Positions 8,328-17,247 are shown, counted from the first letter of the stretch. The stretch: 40,363 nucleotides of DNA from Acidimicrobiia bacterium (GCA_025361725.1 JANYJV010000033.1:1-40363), one strand, 5' to 3'. Numbers and translations are program-made. Notes: generated by a model from the sequence alone, not told the origin.

Positions 8328-10256
8328 TCAACGCATTTCGAAGTCTGCGAAATCCGGCTCGCGCGTCCACGTCCAGTAGTCGACGAGGCGCCATGGACTC
8401 AGGCCGTGGATTTCGCCGTACGCGTTCTTGAAGAACGAGTGTTTGATCGACGGCTGGGACCACACCAATGTCTTGATTTCCGCCTGGGTGCGCGCGTGCC
8501 AGTCCTCGTACTTCGCGCGCGTCGGCTCCATCGCCTGGTGACCGCCGGCGATCAACTCCTCGATGCACTGGGTGATGTAACGCATCTGACACTCGGAGTG
8601 GAAGATCAGGCTGCCGCCGTGCGCGAGGTTCGTTCCCGGCCCGTACATGCAGAACAGGTTCGGAAAGTCACGGACGGTAATGCCGAGGTACGCGGCCGGC
8701 CGTTCGCCCCACACCTCTCGCAAGTTCACGCCGCCGCGTCCCGTGATCTCCATCGGCCACAGGACGCGCGTCGCGTAGAAGCCGGTTGCGTAGACAAGCA
8801 CGTCGGCCGGGTACCGCGCACCGTCAGTGGCGACCACCGCATCGGCCTCGATGTGATCGATACCGGTGCGCACCAACTCGACGTTGCCCCGAGTCAACGT
8901 GCGTAGCCAACTCCCGTTGTCTTGCAGTGTGCGCTTGCCGGTCGCGGGATAGTCCGGGACGACCTTTGCGATGAGATCGGGATCGTCGCCGATCTGGCTC
9001 GTGATCCAATCGGTGAACATCTGGCGCGTGAAGTCGTTCATCTCGCTCACCGCGGTTTGCTGATCCGGATAGTCCGGATCAACGCGTGCGGCTTCCAGAC
9101 CCTTGTCGCAGCCGGGCCAGAAGATGAGGAAGCGATACCAACGGCCGTAGAAGGGGAGGTGGCGCAGCGCCCACCGCACCCCCGGCCCCACAGCCTCGTG
9201 GTAGTTCGGGTTCGGGAACATCCATTGCGCGGTGCGTTGAAACACCGTGAGCTGTTCCACTTCGGACGCAATTGTCGGCGCGATCTGAAACCCGCTCGCG
9301 CCGGCTCCGATCATCGCCACCTGCTTCCCGGTGAGGTCTACCGAGTGATCCCAGCGAGCAGAGTGGAACGACGGACCGGCGAACGCGTCCTGGCCGTCGA
9401 TCTCGGGAGTGTGCGGCCGGTTGAGTTGACCGACCGCGGAGACGACGGCACGCGCTTCGAGCGACTCCTCGGTGCCGTCGGCCGTGCGTACCCGGACCGT
9501 CCAGGTTGCGGACTCGTCGTCCCACGCCGCGCCGAGCACTTCGGTGTTCCACCGCACGTGCGGTTCGATCGCGTGCTTGGTCATCACCCCTTCGAAGTAC
9601 CGCTGCAACTCCGGCTGTTGCGCGAAGAACTCGGTCCACTGATCGCTCGGCTCGAAGCTGTAGCAGTAGAAGTGATTGCCGACGTCGACGCGCGCGCCCG
9701 GGTACGAGTTCTCCCACCACGTGCCACCGACCCCGGCGTTCTTCTCGACGATCGTGAACGGGATCCCGGCTTCCTTCAGCCGGATCCCGGCCAGCAGTCC
9801 GGACTGGCCGCAGCCGATGACGACGACGGGAAACGCGGCGCTCGCGGCGTCCGGCAACGTGGCCTTCACCTGGCGCGCGTCGGTGCCGTCGAGCTCCATC
9901 TCCTCGAGCAGCATCGGCACGTACTCGGCCGGGACCTCTTCGCACACGAGCCACGCCATCATCTCGTGCAAAAGCTCGGCCGAGATCGGCTCGGGTTCGG
10001 GACAGCCGCGATCGCGATAGTCACGAATGACGCCAAGCGCGAGGGCGCGCACCTCGGCCTTGGCGTCTTCACTCATGTAGCCCTGGACTTCGTTGAGGAA
10101 CAGACCCTCGGGCTTCAACCGACCGCGAATGATCTCGGGGTCGTTCGCCATGTGCACCATCGACACCATGAGAGTCGGGATGCTCACGTCGAGCAGCGCC
10201 TCGGCAATCTCCGCGTCCGACGTGTCGAACGGTTCACCGGCGTGGGGATTGCGCAT
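8328..10256 (-). CDS. Flavin-containing Baeyer-Villiger-type monooxygenase
   Basis: FAD- and NADPH-dependent class B monooxygenase of 642 residues that would insert oxygen next to a carbonyl (Baeyer-Villiger) or hydroxylate a lipophilic substrate. After a roughly 150-residue helical N-terminal extension come the FAD-binding VIGCGQSGLLAG, the GGTWWENSYPGARVD motif, the BVMO fingerprint FAGPSFHSARWDH (F-x-G-x3-H-x3-W-D) and the NADPH-binding IGAGASGFQ. The ATG at 10256 is chosen over an upstream start because CGAGGAG sits 5-6 bases before it. The N-terminal extension is typical of the long subgroup linked to steroid or cyclic-ketone oxidation; the substrate is not determined. It heads a probable two-gene unit with the spermidine-synthase-like gene. 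Confidence 0.88.
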   Translation of the reverse strand: MRNPHAGEPFDTSDAEIAEALLDVSIPTLMVSMVHMANDPEIIRGRLKPEGLFLNEVQGYMSEDAKAEVRALALGVIRDYRDRGCPEPEPISAELLHEMMAWLVCEEVPAEYVPMLLEEMELDGTDARQVKATLPDAASAAFPVVVIGCGQSGLLAGIRLKEAGIPFTIVEKNAGVGGTWWENSYPGARVDVGNHFYCYSFEPSDQWTEFFAQQPELQRYFEGVMTKHAIEPHVRWNTEVLGAAWDDESATWTVRVRTADGTEESLEARAVVSAVGQLNRPHTPEIDGQDAFAGPSFHSARWDHSVDLTGKQVAMIGAGASGFQIAPTIASEVEQLTVFQRTAQWMFPNPNYHEAVGPGVRWALRHLPFYGRWYRFLIFWPGCDKGLEAARVDPDYPDQQTAVSEMNDFTRQMFTDWITSQIGDDPDLIAKVVPDYPATGKRTLQDNGSWLRTLTRGNVELVRTGIDHIEADAVVATDGARYPADVLVYATGFYATRVLWPMEITGRGGVNLREVWGERPAAYLGITVRDFPNLFCMYGPGTNLAHGGSLIFHSECQMRYITQCIEELIAGGHQAMEPTRAKYEDWHARTQAEIKTLVWSQPSIKHSFFKNAYGEIHGLSPWRLVDYWTWTREPDFADFEMR

Positions 10257-10396
10257 ACCAACTCCTCGAGGTCGCCGGTTCACCGCACGGCGTCAGGCGG
10301 CGCACGGTACACAACCCCGTCAGGAACTCGCCGACGACAGCCGGCTCCTCGAGCGGTCTCGCGTCAGAGGGCGAAGCAGTTCAGGCTGATGGCCCG

Positions 10397-10675
10397 ATGC
10401 GCGAGTGCATCCTGGATGCCGCTGTACACGGTGCCATCGAGCGGGACGGTCACGCGATCCACGTACCGGAGCCAGCAGCGAGCCCCAGTTTCGCGGCGCA
10501 ATTGATCAGCGCCGGACTCGTCGACGAGTACCGCTTGATGATCGAGCCGGTCGTGCTCGGGGGCGGCAAGCGCCTCTTCCCGGAGGACGGAACACTCCAA
10601 CCGTTGCAGCTCGTCGCTCATGTGCTCAGCAGCACCGGAGTGCACATCTGCAAGTACCGGCCGACACCCGAATAG
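10397..10675 (+). pseudogene. C-terminal fragment of a RibD/dihydrofolate-reductase-like protein
   Basis: The last about 60 residues match the end of bacterial RibD-C-terminal/DHFR-like reductases: LISAGLVDEYRLMIEPVVLGGGKRLF followed by a short strand, VHICKYRP. Intact members are about 180-200 residues and begin with a nucleotide-binding strand plus the catalytic region, absent here; residues before AAQLISAG show no similarity. The frame is open from 10397, but there is no convincing ribosome binding site. It sits between the 5' end of the flavin monooxygenase and a convergent small membrane gene. Best read as a truncated remnant. Confidence 0.6.
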
Positions 10676-10678
10676 CAG

Positions 10679-10711
10679 TCGGCCCGGCGCGCATCGTGCG
10701 CGCCGGGCCGA
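10679..10711. terminator. Strong bidirectional hairpin
   Basis: A perfect 15-bp inverted repeat (10679-10693 and 10697-10711) closes on a 3-base loop (TCG). It lies exactly between two convergent coding segments, 4 bp after the DHFR-like fragment and 8 bp before the stop of the small membrane protein. There is no T-tract, which is common for actinobacterial terminators, so a bidirectional terminator is the natural reading. Confidence 0.7.
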
Positions 10712-10718
10712 ACAGCGA

Positions 10719-11024
10719 CTAGCTGAGCTGTGGCTCGGGAACCGGCGCTGGCGCGGGTGCCGCCGGCGGGGCCATGGCCTGCATCTTTTCGGCGATCGCC
10801 TGGTTGCGACGAGCCTCGGCTTCGGGACTCCGGGCGATGACGGCGGCGATGATCCAGCCGATCCATCCCAGGAAGAAGCCGAGTACGGCACCGGCGGCCG
10901 GCCGGCCACGCGACTTGCCGATCATGTAACCGATAGCCGGACTGATCACCATCCAGCCGATGAACACGAAGAGGAGCGTGTTATTCACATCGTTCGTGGT
11001 TTGCTGCAGGGTTGCCGCAAGCAT
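10719..11024 (-). CDS. Small two-helix membrane protein with Ala/Pro-rich tail
   Basis: 101-residue protein of unknown function. Two predicted membrane segments, about residues 16-35 and 43-63, are joined by a short basic loop (GKSRGRP), so both ends should face the same side. A charged helix (SPEAEARRNQAIAEKMQ) and a Pro/Ala-rich tail follow. The glycine-rich second helix (GAVLGFFLGWIGWIIAAVI) is common in small actinobacterial membrane proteins. The ATG at 11024 has GAAAGGA about 6 bases upstream, a good ribosome binding site. It stands alone between a PAS-GGDEF gene and the hairpin at 10679. Confidence 0.7.
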   Translation of the reverse strand: MLAATLQQTTNDVNNTLLFVFIGWMVISPAIGYMIGKSRGRPAAGAVLGFFLGWIGWIIAAVIARSPEAEARRNQAIAEKMQAMAPPAAPAPAPVPEPQLS

Positions 11025-11105
11025 GGCGGTCCTTTCACAGGGATTCCGATACGGATATCTCGACCTTTGACCACCGAACCTGAACCCGATTCACCCGCAC
11101 GGTGC

Positions 11106-13274
11106 TCAGGCGGATTTCGCCGCCGGTTCAGACCCGGCAGCCGTCGGACCGTGACTGAGTTCGTACCGGTGACCGCCGCTGCGCTTGGCGAAGTAGGCGT
11201 TCCGATCCGCCTCGTTCAGGAGGGCGTCGGGCGTTTCCAAGCCCGTGGTCGAGAGGGCGACGCCGACACTGGCACCGACCACGGCGGGCCCGGCGGCAAC
11301 CTGAATCGGCGTTCCGAGCGTACTGACCACCCGGCCCGCGATTCGTTCGGCGTCCGCCAGGGTCGTCGCGGGCGCGAGCACGATCACGAACTCGTCACCG
11401 CCCACGCGCACGACCAGATCGCCGGTGCGAACAATTGCGAGGAGTCGTTGGGCCACCTCGATCAGCGCCTGATCGCCACCCTGATGACCGAGCCGGTCGT
11501 TGACCTGTTTGAAACCGTCGAGGTCGATGGCGAGGACGCCGAACGGCTGACTCGTCCGCGCGGTCTGCGCAAGACATCGCTCGAGGTGATCTGGCAAGAC
11601 ACTGCGCGCCGCGACGCCCGTGAGGTAATCGTGCGAGGCACGACGTTCGAGTTCTTCGGTAAGCGTGTGGATCTCGGAGATGTCTGAAATCAAGCCGATG
11701 GCGTACTGGGGAATGCCGACGTCGTCGCGAACCACCGACGCCGACACCTGCACCCAGAGCCACGACCCGTCGGCACGTTCGAGTTGTTTGTCGATCCGGT
11801 ATTCGTCGATGGTGCCGGCGACCAGATCGTCGAACAGTTCGCGAGTTCGCAGACGCGCCGCCGGATCGGTCAGGTCGAAGATCGTCTTGGTGAGCACCTC
11901 GGCCGCCGAATATCCCAGCATGCGCTGGTATGCCGCGTTGACCCGGAGGATTCGACCGTCGATGCCGGCGATGGTGATACCAACCGGCGAGGACTCGAAG
12001 ACACGCGCGAAGCGGGCCTCGGCCTCATGCAGTGAGGCCTCGATGGACCGACGCTCGGTCACGTCTCGGGAGGTGATCACGATCCCGCTGAGGGACGGAT
12101 CATGGAGCAGGTTGTTCGCTGACACTTCGAAGTTTCGGTAGGTCCCGTCCTGGTGCTGCACCCGAACCTCGAACGGGGCCACCGGGCCTGGCGTTCCCTT
12201 CGCCGTGGCGAATACCTCCGCGGCGCGCCCGAGGTCGTCGGGATGCAGCTTGTCGAAGATGCTCGAGCCCAACCCCTCGGTGGGGGTGCGTCCCAGGAGA
12301 CGTTCGTTGACGCTGTTGACGTAGGTGATCTTTCCCGCCGCGTCGATGACGGTCACGAGATCGGTGCTGCTGTCGAGCACGGCTTCGAATCGGCGCGCGC
12401 TCATTGCGAGCGCCTCCAAGGCGCGCGAACGCTCACTGACGTCGATCGCGCAGACGACCAGCCCCTCCACAACGGGATCGTCGAGCAAGTTGGTCACCGT
12501 CAGCTCGAACGGCACACCACGGCCGTCGGCGCGACAGAACTCGGTCACGATGACCGAGGTCCCCGGGTTCTCGGCAGCATTCCGAAGCGCGTGGCGGAGA
12601 CGGTCGGCGTCGGTGTCGACGACGAACTCGGACAGCTCGAGCCCGAGCACGCGAGACGGATCGTGACCCAGCTGGCGATTGAACGCGCCCGACACCGATT
12701 GCACGCGCCCCCGCGAATCGACCAAGGCCACGATGACGGGCATCGTCTCGACCAGTACCCGAAACGCTTCCGGTCGGTTCGCAGCAACTTCCCACTGCCG
12801 GCGCTCGGTGACATCACGGAACGTCAGTACCACGACAATGCCTCGCGAGGTGGCTCGCGTTCCGCCGATGAGCTCCACCAGCCGGTACGAACCATCGGCG
12901 ACCCTGACACGCACCTCAATCGGCGTACCGCGGGCCTTGGTCGCGATCTCCGCGTGGGAGGTCAACACCAAGTTGATGTCGTCGGGGTGAACGAGATCCA
13001 GCGGTGGACGTCCGTACCAGGATTCACGGGTTGCACCGAAGAGCGCTTCTGCGGCCGTGTTGGCTTCGACGACGCACATATCGAGGTCGAGTACCACGAC
13101 GGGGTCGGGGATGAGTTCGAGACCAGCCCATTCATCACCCGCAACGAACTGCAGACCCGAATCCGATTTCGATTCGTTCTCCACCACTTCGCTTCGACAC
13201 GATGCCAGCGGCCCTTGAGTGGATCTCGGCCCGGGGCCGGAGTCCGTCCGTTTTGACACCGCAGCGTTCACCAT
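11106..13274 (-). CDS. Four-PAS-domain diguanylate cyclase (GGDEF)
   Basis: Soluble 722-residue sensor enzyme that would make cyclic di-GMP. Four PAS domains lie in tandem, each ending in a D-V-(T/S)-E-R or similar linker (RDVTERRQW, IDVSERSRA, RDVTERRSI, SDISEI), and then a GGDEF domain whose signature is intact (GGDEF at 625-629). The inhibitory-site pattern RxxD (RTGD) sits five residues before GGDEF, so product inhibition is expected. There is no EAL domain, transmembrane segment or signal peptide. The frame is open far upstream (to 14486), but that part is antisense to the nitronate monooxygenase; ATG 13274 (MVNAAVSK) is the first start clear of that gene, though a start slightly inside is possible. 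It is divergent from 13332. Confidence 0.88.
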   Translation of the reverse strand: MVNAAVSKRTDSGPGPRSTQGPLASCRSEVVENESKSDSGLQFVAGDEWAGLELIPDPVVVLDLDMCVVEANTAAEALFGATRESWYGRPPLDLVHPDDINLVLTSHAEIATKARGTPIEVRVRVADGSYRLVELIGGTRATSRGIVVVLTFRDVTERRQWEVAANRPEAFRVLVETMPVIVALVDSRGRVQSVSGAFNRQLGHDPSRVLGLELSEFVVDTDADRLRHALRNAAENPGTSVIVTEFCRADGRGVPFELTVTNLLDDPVVEGLVVCAIDVSERSRALEALAMSARRFEAVLDSSTDLVTVIDAAGKITYVNSVNERLLGRTPTEGLGSSIFDKLHPDDLGRAAEVFATAKGTPGPVAPFEVRVQHQDGTYRNFEVSANNLLHDPSLSGIVITSRDVTERRSIEASLHEAEARFARVFESSPVGITIAGIDGRILRVNAAYQRMLGYSAAEVLTKTIFDLTDPAARLRTRELFDDLVAGTIDEYRIDKQLERADGSWLWVQVSASVVRDDVGIPQYAIGLISDISEIHTLTEELERRASHDYLTGVAARSVLPDHLERCLAQTARTSQPFGVLAIDLDGFKQVNDRLGHQGGDQALIEVAQRLLAIVRTGDLVVRVGGDEFVIVLAPATTLADAERIAGRVVSTLGTPIQVAAGPAVVGASVGVALSTTGLETPDALLNEADRNAYFAKRSGGHRYELSHGPTAAGSEPAAKSA

Positions 13275-13331
13275 CCAGGCTCGCGACCCCCGATCTGACC
13301 ACCCCGGTACCCCCTGACGAGGAGCTCCACC

Positions 13332-14465
13332 ATGCGCACCCCCCTCTGTGACGACCTCGGCATCGAGTTTCCGATCTTTGCGTTCACTCACTGCCGGGAC
13401 GTCGTCGTGGCGGTCTCGAAGGCGGGTGGGTTCGGCGTACTGGGCGCGGTTGGGTTCAGCCCCGAGCAGCTCGAGATCGAGTTGCAGTGGATCGACGAGC
13501 ACATCGGCGACCGGCCCTACGGAGTCGACATCGTGATCCCGAACAAATACGAAGGCATGGACGCAAACATGTCCGGTGACGAACTCGCCGCGATGCTGCG
13601 CGACATGGTGCCGCAGGAGAACCTCGACTTCGCCCGCAAACTCCTCGCCGACCACGGCGTCCCCGTGCAGGACGAAGCCGAGGACAACACCATGCAACTG
13701 CTCGGCTGGACCGAGGCCACGGCCACACCGCAGGTGGAGGTCGCGTTGCAACACCCGAAGATGACGCTGATCGCGAACGCGCTCGGCACTCCACCGGCCG
13801 AGGTCATGGACCTGATCCACAACGCCGGTCGCAAAGTCGCGGCGCTCTGTGGATCGCCGTATCAAGCGCGCAAGCACGCCGACGCCGGCGTCGACATCAT
13901 CATCGCCCAGGGTGGCGAAGGTGGCGGCCACTGCGGCGAGGTCGGCTCGATCGTCCTGTGGCCCCAGGTCGTCAAGGAAGTCGCGCCGGTTCCGGTGCTC
14001 GCCGCTGGCGGCATCGGAAGTGGCGCGCAGATCGCGGCCGCACTCGCGCTCGGTTGCCAAGGCGCGTGGTCCGGCTCGCAGTGGCTGATGGTCGAGGAAT
14101 CCGAGAACACACCGGTGCAGCAAGCGGCCTACATCGGTGCCGGATCCCGAGACACGGTGCGGAGCCGTTCGTTCACGGGCAAGCCGTGTCGCATGTTGCG
14201 CAACGACTGGACCGACGCTTGGGAGCAGCCGGGCAACCCGGAACCGCTCGGCATGCCGTTGCAGTACATGGTGTCGGGCATCGCCGTGGCGGCGACGCAC
14301 CGCTATCCGGATCAGACCGTCGATGTTGCGTTCAACCCCGTCGGCCAGGTGGTCGGTCAGTTCGAAAAAGTCGAGAAGACTGCGGCCGTCGTCGAGCGGT
14401 GGGTCAACGAGTACCTCGAGGCGACCGAGCACCTCTCCGATTTGAACGCCGCGGCCGGCGCCTGA
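13332..14465 (+). CDS. Nitronate monooxygenase-like NAD(P)H:flavin oxidoreductase
   Basis: FMN-dependent TIM-barrel enzyme of the 2-nitropropane dioxygenase family, 377 residues. The diagnostic segment IIAQGGEGGGHCGEVGS carries the conserved histidine (H200), and VPVLAAGGIGSGAQIAAAL is the FMN-phosphate-binding loop; GGFGVLGAVG near the N-terminus is also typical. Members oxidise nitronates or act as enoyl reductases, and close actinobacterial relatives often sit with lipid or xenobiotic catabolism genes, so nitronate activity is not assured. The start is well supported by GAGGAG 8-9 bases before the ATG. It ends one base before the convergent beta-lactamase-fold gene and is divergent from the PAS-GGDEF gene. 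Confidence 0.85.
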   Translation: MRTPLCDDLGIEFPIFAFTHCRDVVVAVSKAGGFGVLGAVGFSPEQLEIELQWIDEHIGDRPYGVDIVIPNKYEGMDANMSGDELAAMLRDMVPQENLDFARKLLADHGVPVQDEAEDNTMQLLGWTEATATPQVEVALQHPKMTLIANALGTPPAEVMDLIHNAGRKVAALCGSPYQARKHADAGVDIIIAQGGEGGGHCGEVGSIVLWPQVVKEVAPVPVLAAGGIGSGAQIAAALALGCQGAWSGSQWLMVEESENTPVQQAAYIGAGSRDTVRSRSFTGKPCRMLRNDWTDAWEQPGNPEPLGMPLQYMVSGIAVAATHRYPDQTVDVAFNPVGQVVGQFEKVEKTAAVVERWVNEYLEATEHLSDLNAAAGA

Positions 14466-14466
14466 C

Positions 14467-15516
14467 TCAGGGCAACGCGGCCGCAAGGTCGCAGAGTGGC
14501 ATCACGTTTCCGGCATCACCGACCATGTCGACCTGGTAGCCGTTCTTCAAGAACGCAAAGGACGTACCGGTCTCCGGATCGGCCCACGCCACTTGCAGGT
14601 ACGCACCGCTATGGCCGAACGATCCGGGTGAGCACTGCTTGCCGAACATTGCGTATCGGAACTGATGGAGACCGTCGTCGCCTGCGAGCACGAGTCCGAG
14701 AGAGCGATTCGCCGGCACGCGCATCAGCGGATCGTCGAACGTGCAGCGCACGCGTGTGGTCGCATCGTGGAGGGTGTCGGCGCCCCAGAGACCGTTCGGG
14801 TTTCGGAGTACCGCTTGATAGAAGCGGACCATCGTCTCCGCGGTCATGATCCCGCCGCCGCCAGGGACGCCGGCCGCGCGTTGGTCGGCCTCGTTGGCCG
14901 CCGCCATCAGCTCGTCCGGGTGCTCCAGGGGCGGCCCCACCCGAACCCCGCTCACGATGTCTCTCTGGTCCGCGGCCGGGATACCGAGCAGCCGGGGCAG
15001 ACCCAGCGGAGCGCAGAGACGCGACTCGATCGCATCGCGGAAATCGAGACCGGTCGCGCGCTCGATGAGATCGACCAACACCCAGTGCGCAGACGTCGCG
15101 TGGTACTCAAATCGGGAACCGGGCTCCCACTCGAGGTTCCACGTTGCGAACGCGGCTCGGCGCCGCGGCGCGTCCGCGCCGTCAACCGGCCGAACGAGCG
15201 CGTTCGGAAAACCCGAAGTGTGGAGCATGACCTGTTCGATGGTGATGACGTCCTTGCCATGCGATCCGAACTCGGGGATGTGATCGGTCACGAGTTGTTC
15301 GGGCGAGAGCAGACCGTCGTCGATCAGCATCCAGATCACCGAGGCGACGAGCGGCTTGGTGGCAGAGAACACACAGAACCGGTTCGCGTTCGTCGCGTCG
15401 CCGAATGTCTCGAACGCAAGGACCTGACCGTCACGAGCCACGGCGAGTTGGCAGGCGGGGGTCTCGCCGTCCTCGACCAATTTCTGCGCTCGTCCGATCA
15501 GCTCATCGAGGCTCAT
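14467..15516 (-). CDS. Serine hydrolase of the beta-lactamase (class C/esterase) superfamily
   Basis: 349-residue serine hydrolase of the penicillin-binding-like fold. The nucleophile motif SATK is at 51-54 (S-x-x-K), the tyrosine element is FEYHATSAHW with Y138, and the third motif near the C-terminus is FGHSGAY. There is no signal peptide, so it is probably cytoplasmic and more likely an esterase, lipase or peptidase-type hydrolase (family VIII esterase-like, LACTB-like) than a resistance enzyme. The ATG at 15516 begins a typical N-terminus (LIGRAQKLVEDGETPACQLAV). Its stop is 1 bp from the convergent gene ending at 14465. Confidence 0.85.
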   Translation of the reverse strand: MSLDELIGRAQKLVEDGETPACQLAVARDGQVLAFETFGDATNANRFCVFSATKPLVASVIWMLIDDGLLSPEQLVTDHIPEFGSHGKDVITIEQVMLHTSGFPNALVRPVDGADAPRRRAAFATWNLEWEPGSRFEYHATSAHWVLVDLIERATGLDFRDAIESRLCAPLGLPRLLGIPAADQRDIVSGVRVGPPLEHPDELMAAANEADQRAAGVPGGGGIMTAETMVRFYQAVLRNPNGLWGADTLHDATTRVRCTFDDPLMRVPANRSLGLVLAGDDGLHQFRYAMFGKQCSPGSFGHSGAYLQVAWADPETGTSFAFLKNGYQVDMVGDAGNVMPLCDLAAALP

Positions 15517-15549
15517 GGGGCCGAGCGTCGCGTGCCGCTCAGCACGCCG

Positions 15550-16053
15550 TCAATCGGCGTCGCGAGATGCGGCCATGTAGGCGGTGAGCTTGTCAAGTGC
15601 CATGGTCCAACCGATGGCGCCGGGCGAATCAGCGGGAACGCCGGCGTGGGTCAACACCAGTCTCGTGCGTCCGTCGAGATCTTCGAACTCGACGGTCACC
15701 TCCGTCGTGGTGGGGTGTCCGGCCGGCATCCCTGTCTCCGTCGGCGACAGCACGTTGCCATCCGCGTCGGCCGTCGACTCGGTGTAGACGAGACGCCGGT
15801 GTTCGACCACCTCACGGTGCTCACCGGTGAACCACATCTGCATCGCTCCGTTCGGCGTTTGCATCTCCATCCCGACGAGCCGACGACCGCCGACGCGAAG
15901 GTTCATCTCCTTCACCGTGATCGCTGCACCCTCCGGGCCATACCACGCGGCGAAGTGTTCGGCCTCGGTCCACATCCGCCAGATCATCTCGGGCGGAGCG
16001 TCGTAAGTACGTTCGATGACGACCGCTTTGTACCGGTCTTGGGCCTCAGCCAT
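15550..16053 (-). CDS. SRPBCC/AHSA1-type START-fold protein
   Basis: 167-residue single-domain protein of the activator-of-Hsp90-ATPase-homologue-1-like group. Typical elements are VIERTYDAPPEMIWRMWTE at the start, FAAWYGPEGA, and the C-terminal helix GAIGWTMALDKLTAYMA. The fold makes a hydrophobic ligand cavity; the ligand and role are unknown for most bacterial members. The ATG at 16053 overlaps the stop of the ArsR gene by 8 bases, so the two are translationally coupled. The ArsR-AHSA1 pair is a recurrent bacterial arrangement. The frame extends further upstream inside the ArsR gene but has no similarity there. Confidence 0.9.
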   Translation of the reverse strand: MAEAQDRYKAVVIERTYDAPPEMIWRMWTEAEHFAAWYGPEGAAITVKEMNLRVGGRRLVGMEMQTPNGAMQMWFTGEHREVVEHRRLVYTESTADADGNVLSPTETGMPAGHPTTTEVTVEFEDLDGRTRLVLTHAGVPADSPGAIGWTMALDKLTAYMAASRDAD

Positions 16054-16423
16054 GACGAGGGCCTTTCTCCTGCTGCCGCTTGGGTTGGAGTTGTCCGACG
16101 TACTCGTCCAGCCGGTCGAGACGGGCTTCCCATACGGGCCGGTACTGATCAACCCACGAAGCCACGGCCTCAAGTCGGGTCGCGTCGAGCGAACACGGCC
16201 GATATTGGGCATGCGCAGTCCGCCTGACCAGCCTCGCGTGTTCCAGAACCTTGATGTGCTTCGAGATCGCAGGCAACGTGAGATCGAACGGTGCCGCGAG
16301 CTCGTTGACATTCGCTTCGCCGTGCGCGAGCCGAGCGAGGATTGCCCTTCGCGTTGGATTGGCGAGCGCTGCGAACGTCTCGTCGAGCCGGTCGTCGTCG
16401 AGCGTCTGCGTCAAGAGACTCAC
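16046..16423 (-). CDS. ArsR-family winged-helix repressor
   Basis: 125-residue regulator with the canonical N-terminus of the AHSA1-linked ArsR group (LDETFAALANPTRRAILARLA) and recognition helix LTLPAISKHIKVLEHARLV. There are no cysteine-rich metal sites (a single Cys, in YRPCSLDA), so metal sensing is unlikely. Two starts are possible: GTG at 16423, or TTG at 16414, the latter with AGGTGA about 5 bases upstream and giving the usual short N-terminus (MTQTLDDDRLDE). It is first in a coupled operon with the SRPBCC gene, and a near-perfect 40-bp palindrome sits directly upstream, very probably its own operator. Confidence 0.9.
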   Translation of the reverse strand: MSLLTQTLDDDRLDETFAALANPTRRAILARLAHGEANVNELAAPFDLTLPAISKHIKVLEHARLVRRTAHAQYRPCSLDATRLEAVASWVDQYRPVWEARLDRLDEYVGQLQPKRQQEKGPRHG

Positions 16424-16426
16424 CTC

Positions 16427-16466
16427 GTAGTTTCCTATACAGTTATTTAACTGAATAGGAAACTAC
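16427..16466. promoter_or_regulatory. 40-bp palindrome, probable ArsR operator/promoter
   Basis: Two 18-base arms (16427-16444 and 16449-16466) are inverted copies with one mismatch, around a 4-base centre (ATTT). The stretch is strikingly AT-rich in a GC-rich region and begins 4 bp upstream of the ArsR GTG. The arm includes TAGGAAAC and AACTG elements. Its size and symmetry fit binding of a dimeric winged-helix repressor over the promoter, with occupancy shutting off the ArsR-SRPBCC operon. A transcript terminator reading is less likely because it lies immediately 5' of the operon. Confidence 0.8.
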
Positions 16467-16515
16467 ACGTCCACGGTGAGCTCGTCAACGGCGGACCGAC
16501 GACGCTGGAGGCGGC

Positions 16516-17178
16516 TCAGGGTTCAGGCGGCGCCAAAGTGCTGGGTCCCACCTGACGGGCAAGCCACTCGTTCATCGGCGCGCACTCGGACCAGATCGAC
16601 ACGATTCGTTCAGCCGCGCTCGGCGTGTGCATCCAGCGAGCAACCGGAAAACTCTTCCCGGCGGTCAAGCCCTTCATTCGCAACAGTTCCACGCGCGGAT
16701 GATCACGCGGGTATCCGCGCGGCGCGGTCTTGAGCGTGTCCATGGCGCCAATCTCCAATCGACGTTTCACCAACGCCGCCACGATGTCGACGATGGCGTT
16801 CCCACGCTTCTCATCGTCGACGGCCTCACGCCAGCGCATCAACTGGTCCGACGCGAGGTGGTAGTAGCCGCTCCCCACGAACAGGCCGTCGGCACTCATT
16901 TGCACGTAGGAGATGGCGCCGTCTTCGCCTTCCGCGACCGCGCCCGCCGCGGTTTTGTACGGCGACTTGTCCTTTGAGAACCGCACATCACGGTGCGGGC
17001 GGAACACGCGCAACCGTCCGTACTCGGATTCGATCGCGTCCGACAGCGCATCAAACGGAGCGCGCACCGCATCTTCGTAGATCGTTCGATTCGCCTGCCA
17101 AAACGTCTTGGTGTTGTTCATCGCGAGGCGCGCGTAGAAATCGAACGCCGAATCAGGCCACCCGCGGAACTTCGTCAT
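16516..17178 (-). CDS. DUF2461 domain protein
   Basis: 220-residue protein of the DUF2461 family (TIGR02453 type), function unknown. Family features: start FRGWPDSAFDFYARLAMNNTK, then FWQANRTIYEDAVRAPF, the RPHRDVRFSKDKSPYK block and YVQMSADGLFVGSGYYH. The ATG at 17178 is preceded by GGAAGG about 7 bases upstream and by the end of similarity; the frame runs open to 17457, but that part is antisense to the glutathione peroxidase. It is divergent from the peroxidase across 69 bp that contain a 7-bp inverted repeat (ACGGTAC at 17200, GTACCGT at 17234), possibly a shared regulatory site. Confidence 0.82.
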   Translation of the reverse strand: MTKFRGWPDSAFDFYARLAMNNTKTFWQANRTIYEDAVRAPFDALSDAIESEYGRLRVFRPHRDVRFSKDKSPYKTAAGAVAEGEDGAISYVQMSADGLFVGSGYYHLASDQLMRWREAVDDEKRGNAIVDIVAALVKRRLEIGAMDTLKTAPRGYPRDHPRVELLRMKGLTAGKSFPVARWMHTPSAAERIVSIWSECAPMNEWLARQVGPSTLAPPEP

Positions 17179-17247
17179 CACATCACCTTCCGAGGGCTCA
17201 CGGTACGACACCGGCGAGTGCACGGCCACGCTGGTACCGTCGAACCC

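Noticed and set aside
13275-14486. N-terminal extension of the PAS-GGDEF protein to 1126 residues
   Set aside because: The extension is antisense to the well-supported nitronate monooxygenase-like gene and has no recognisable domain; it is an open-frame artefact of GC-rich DNA.
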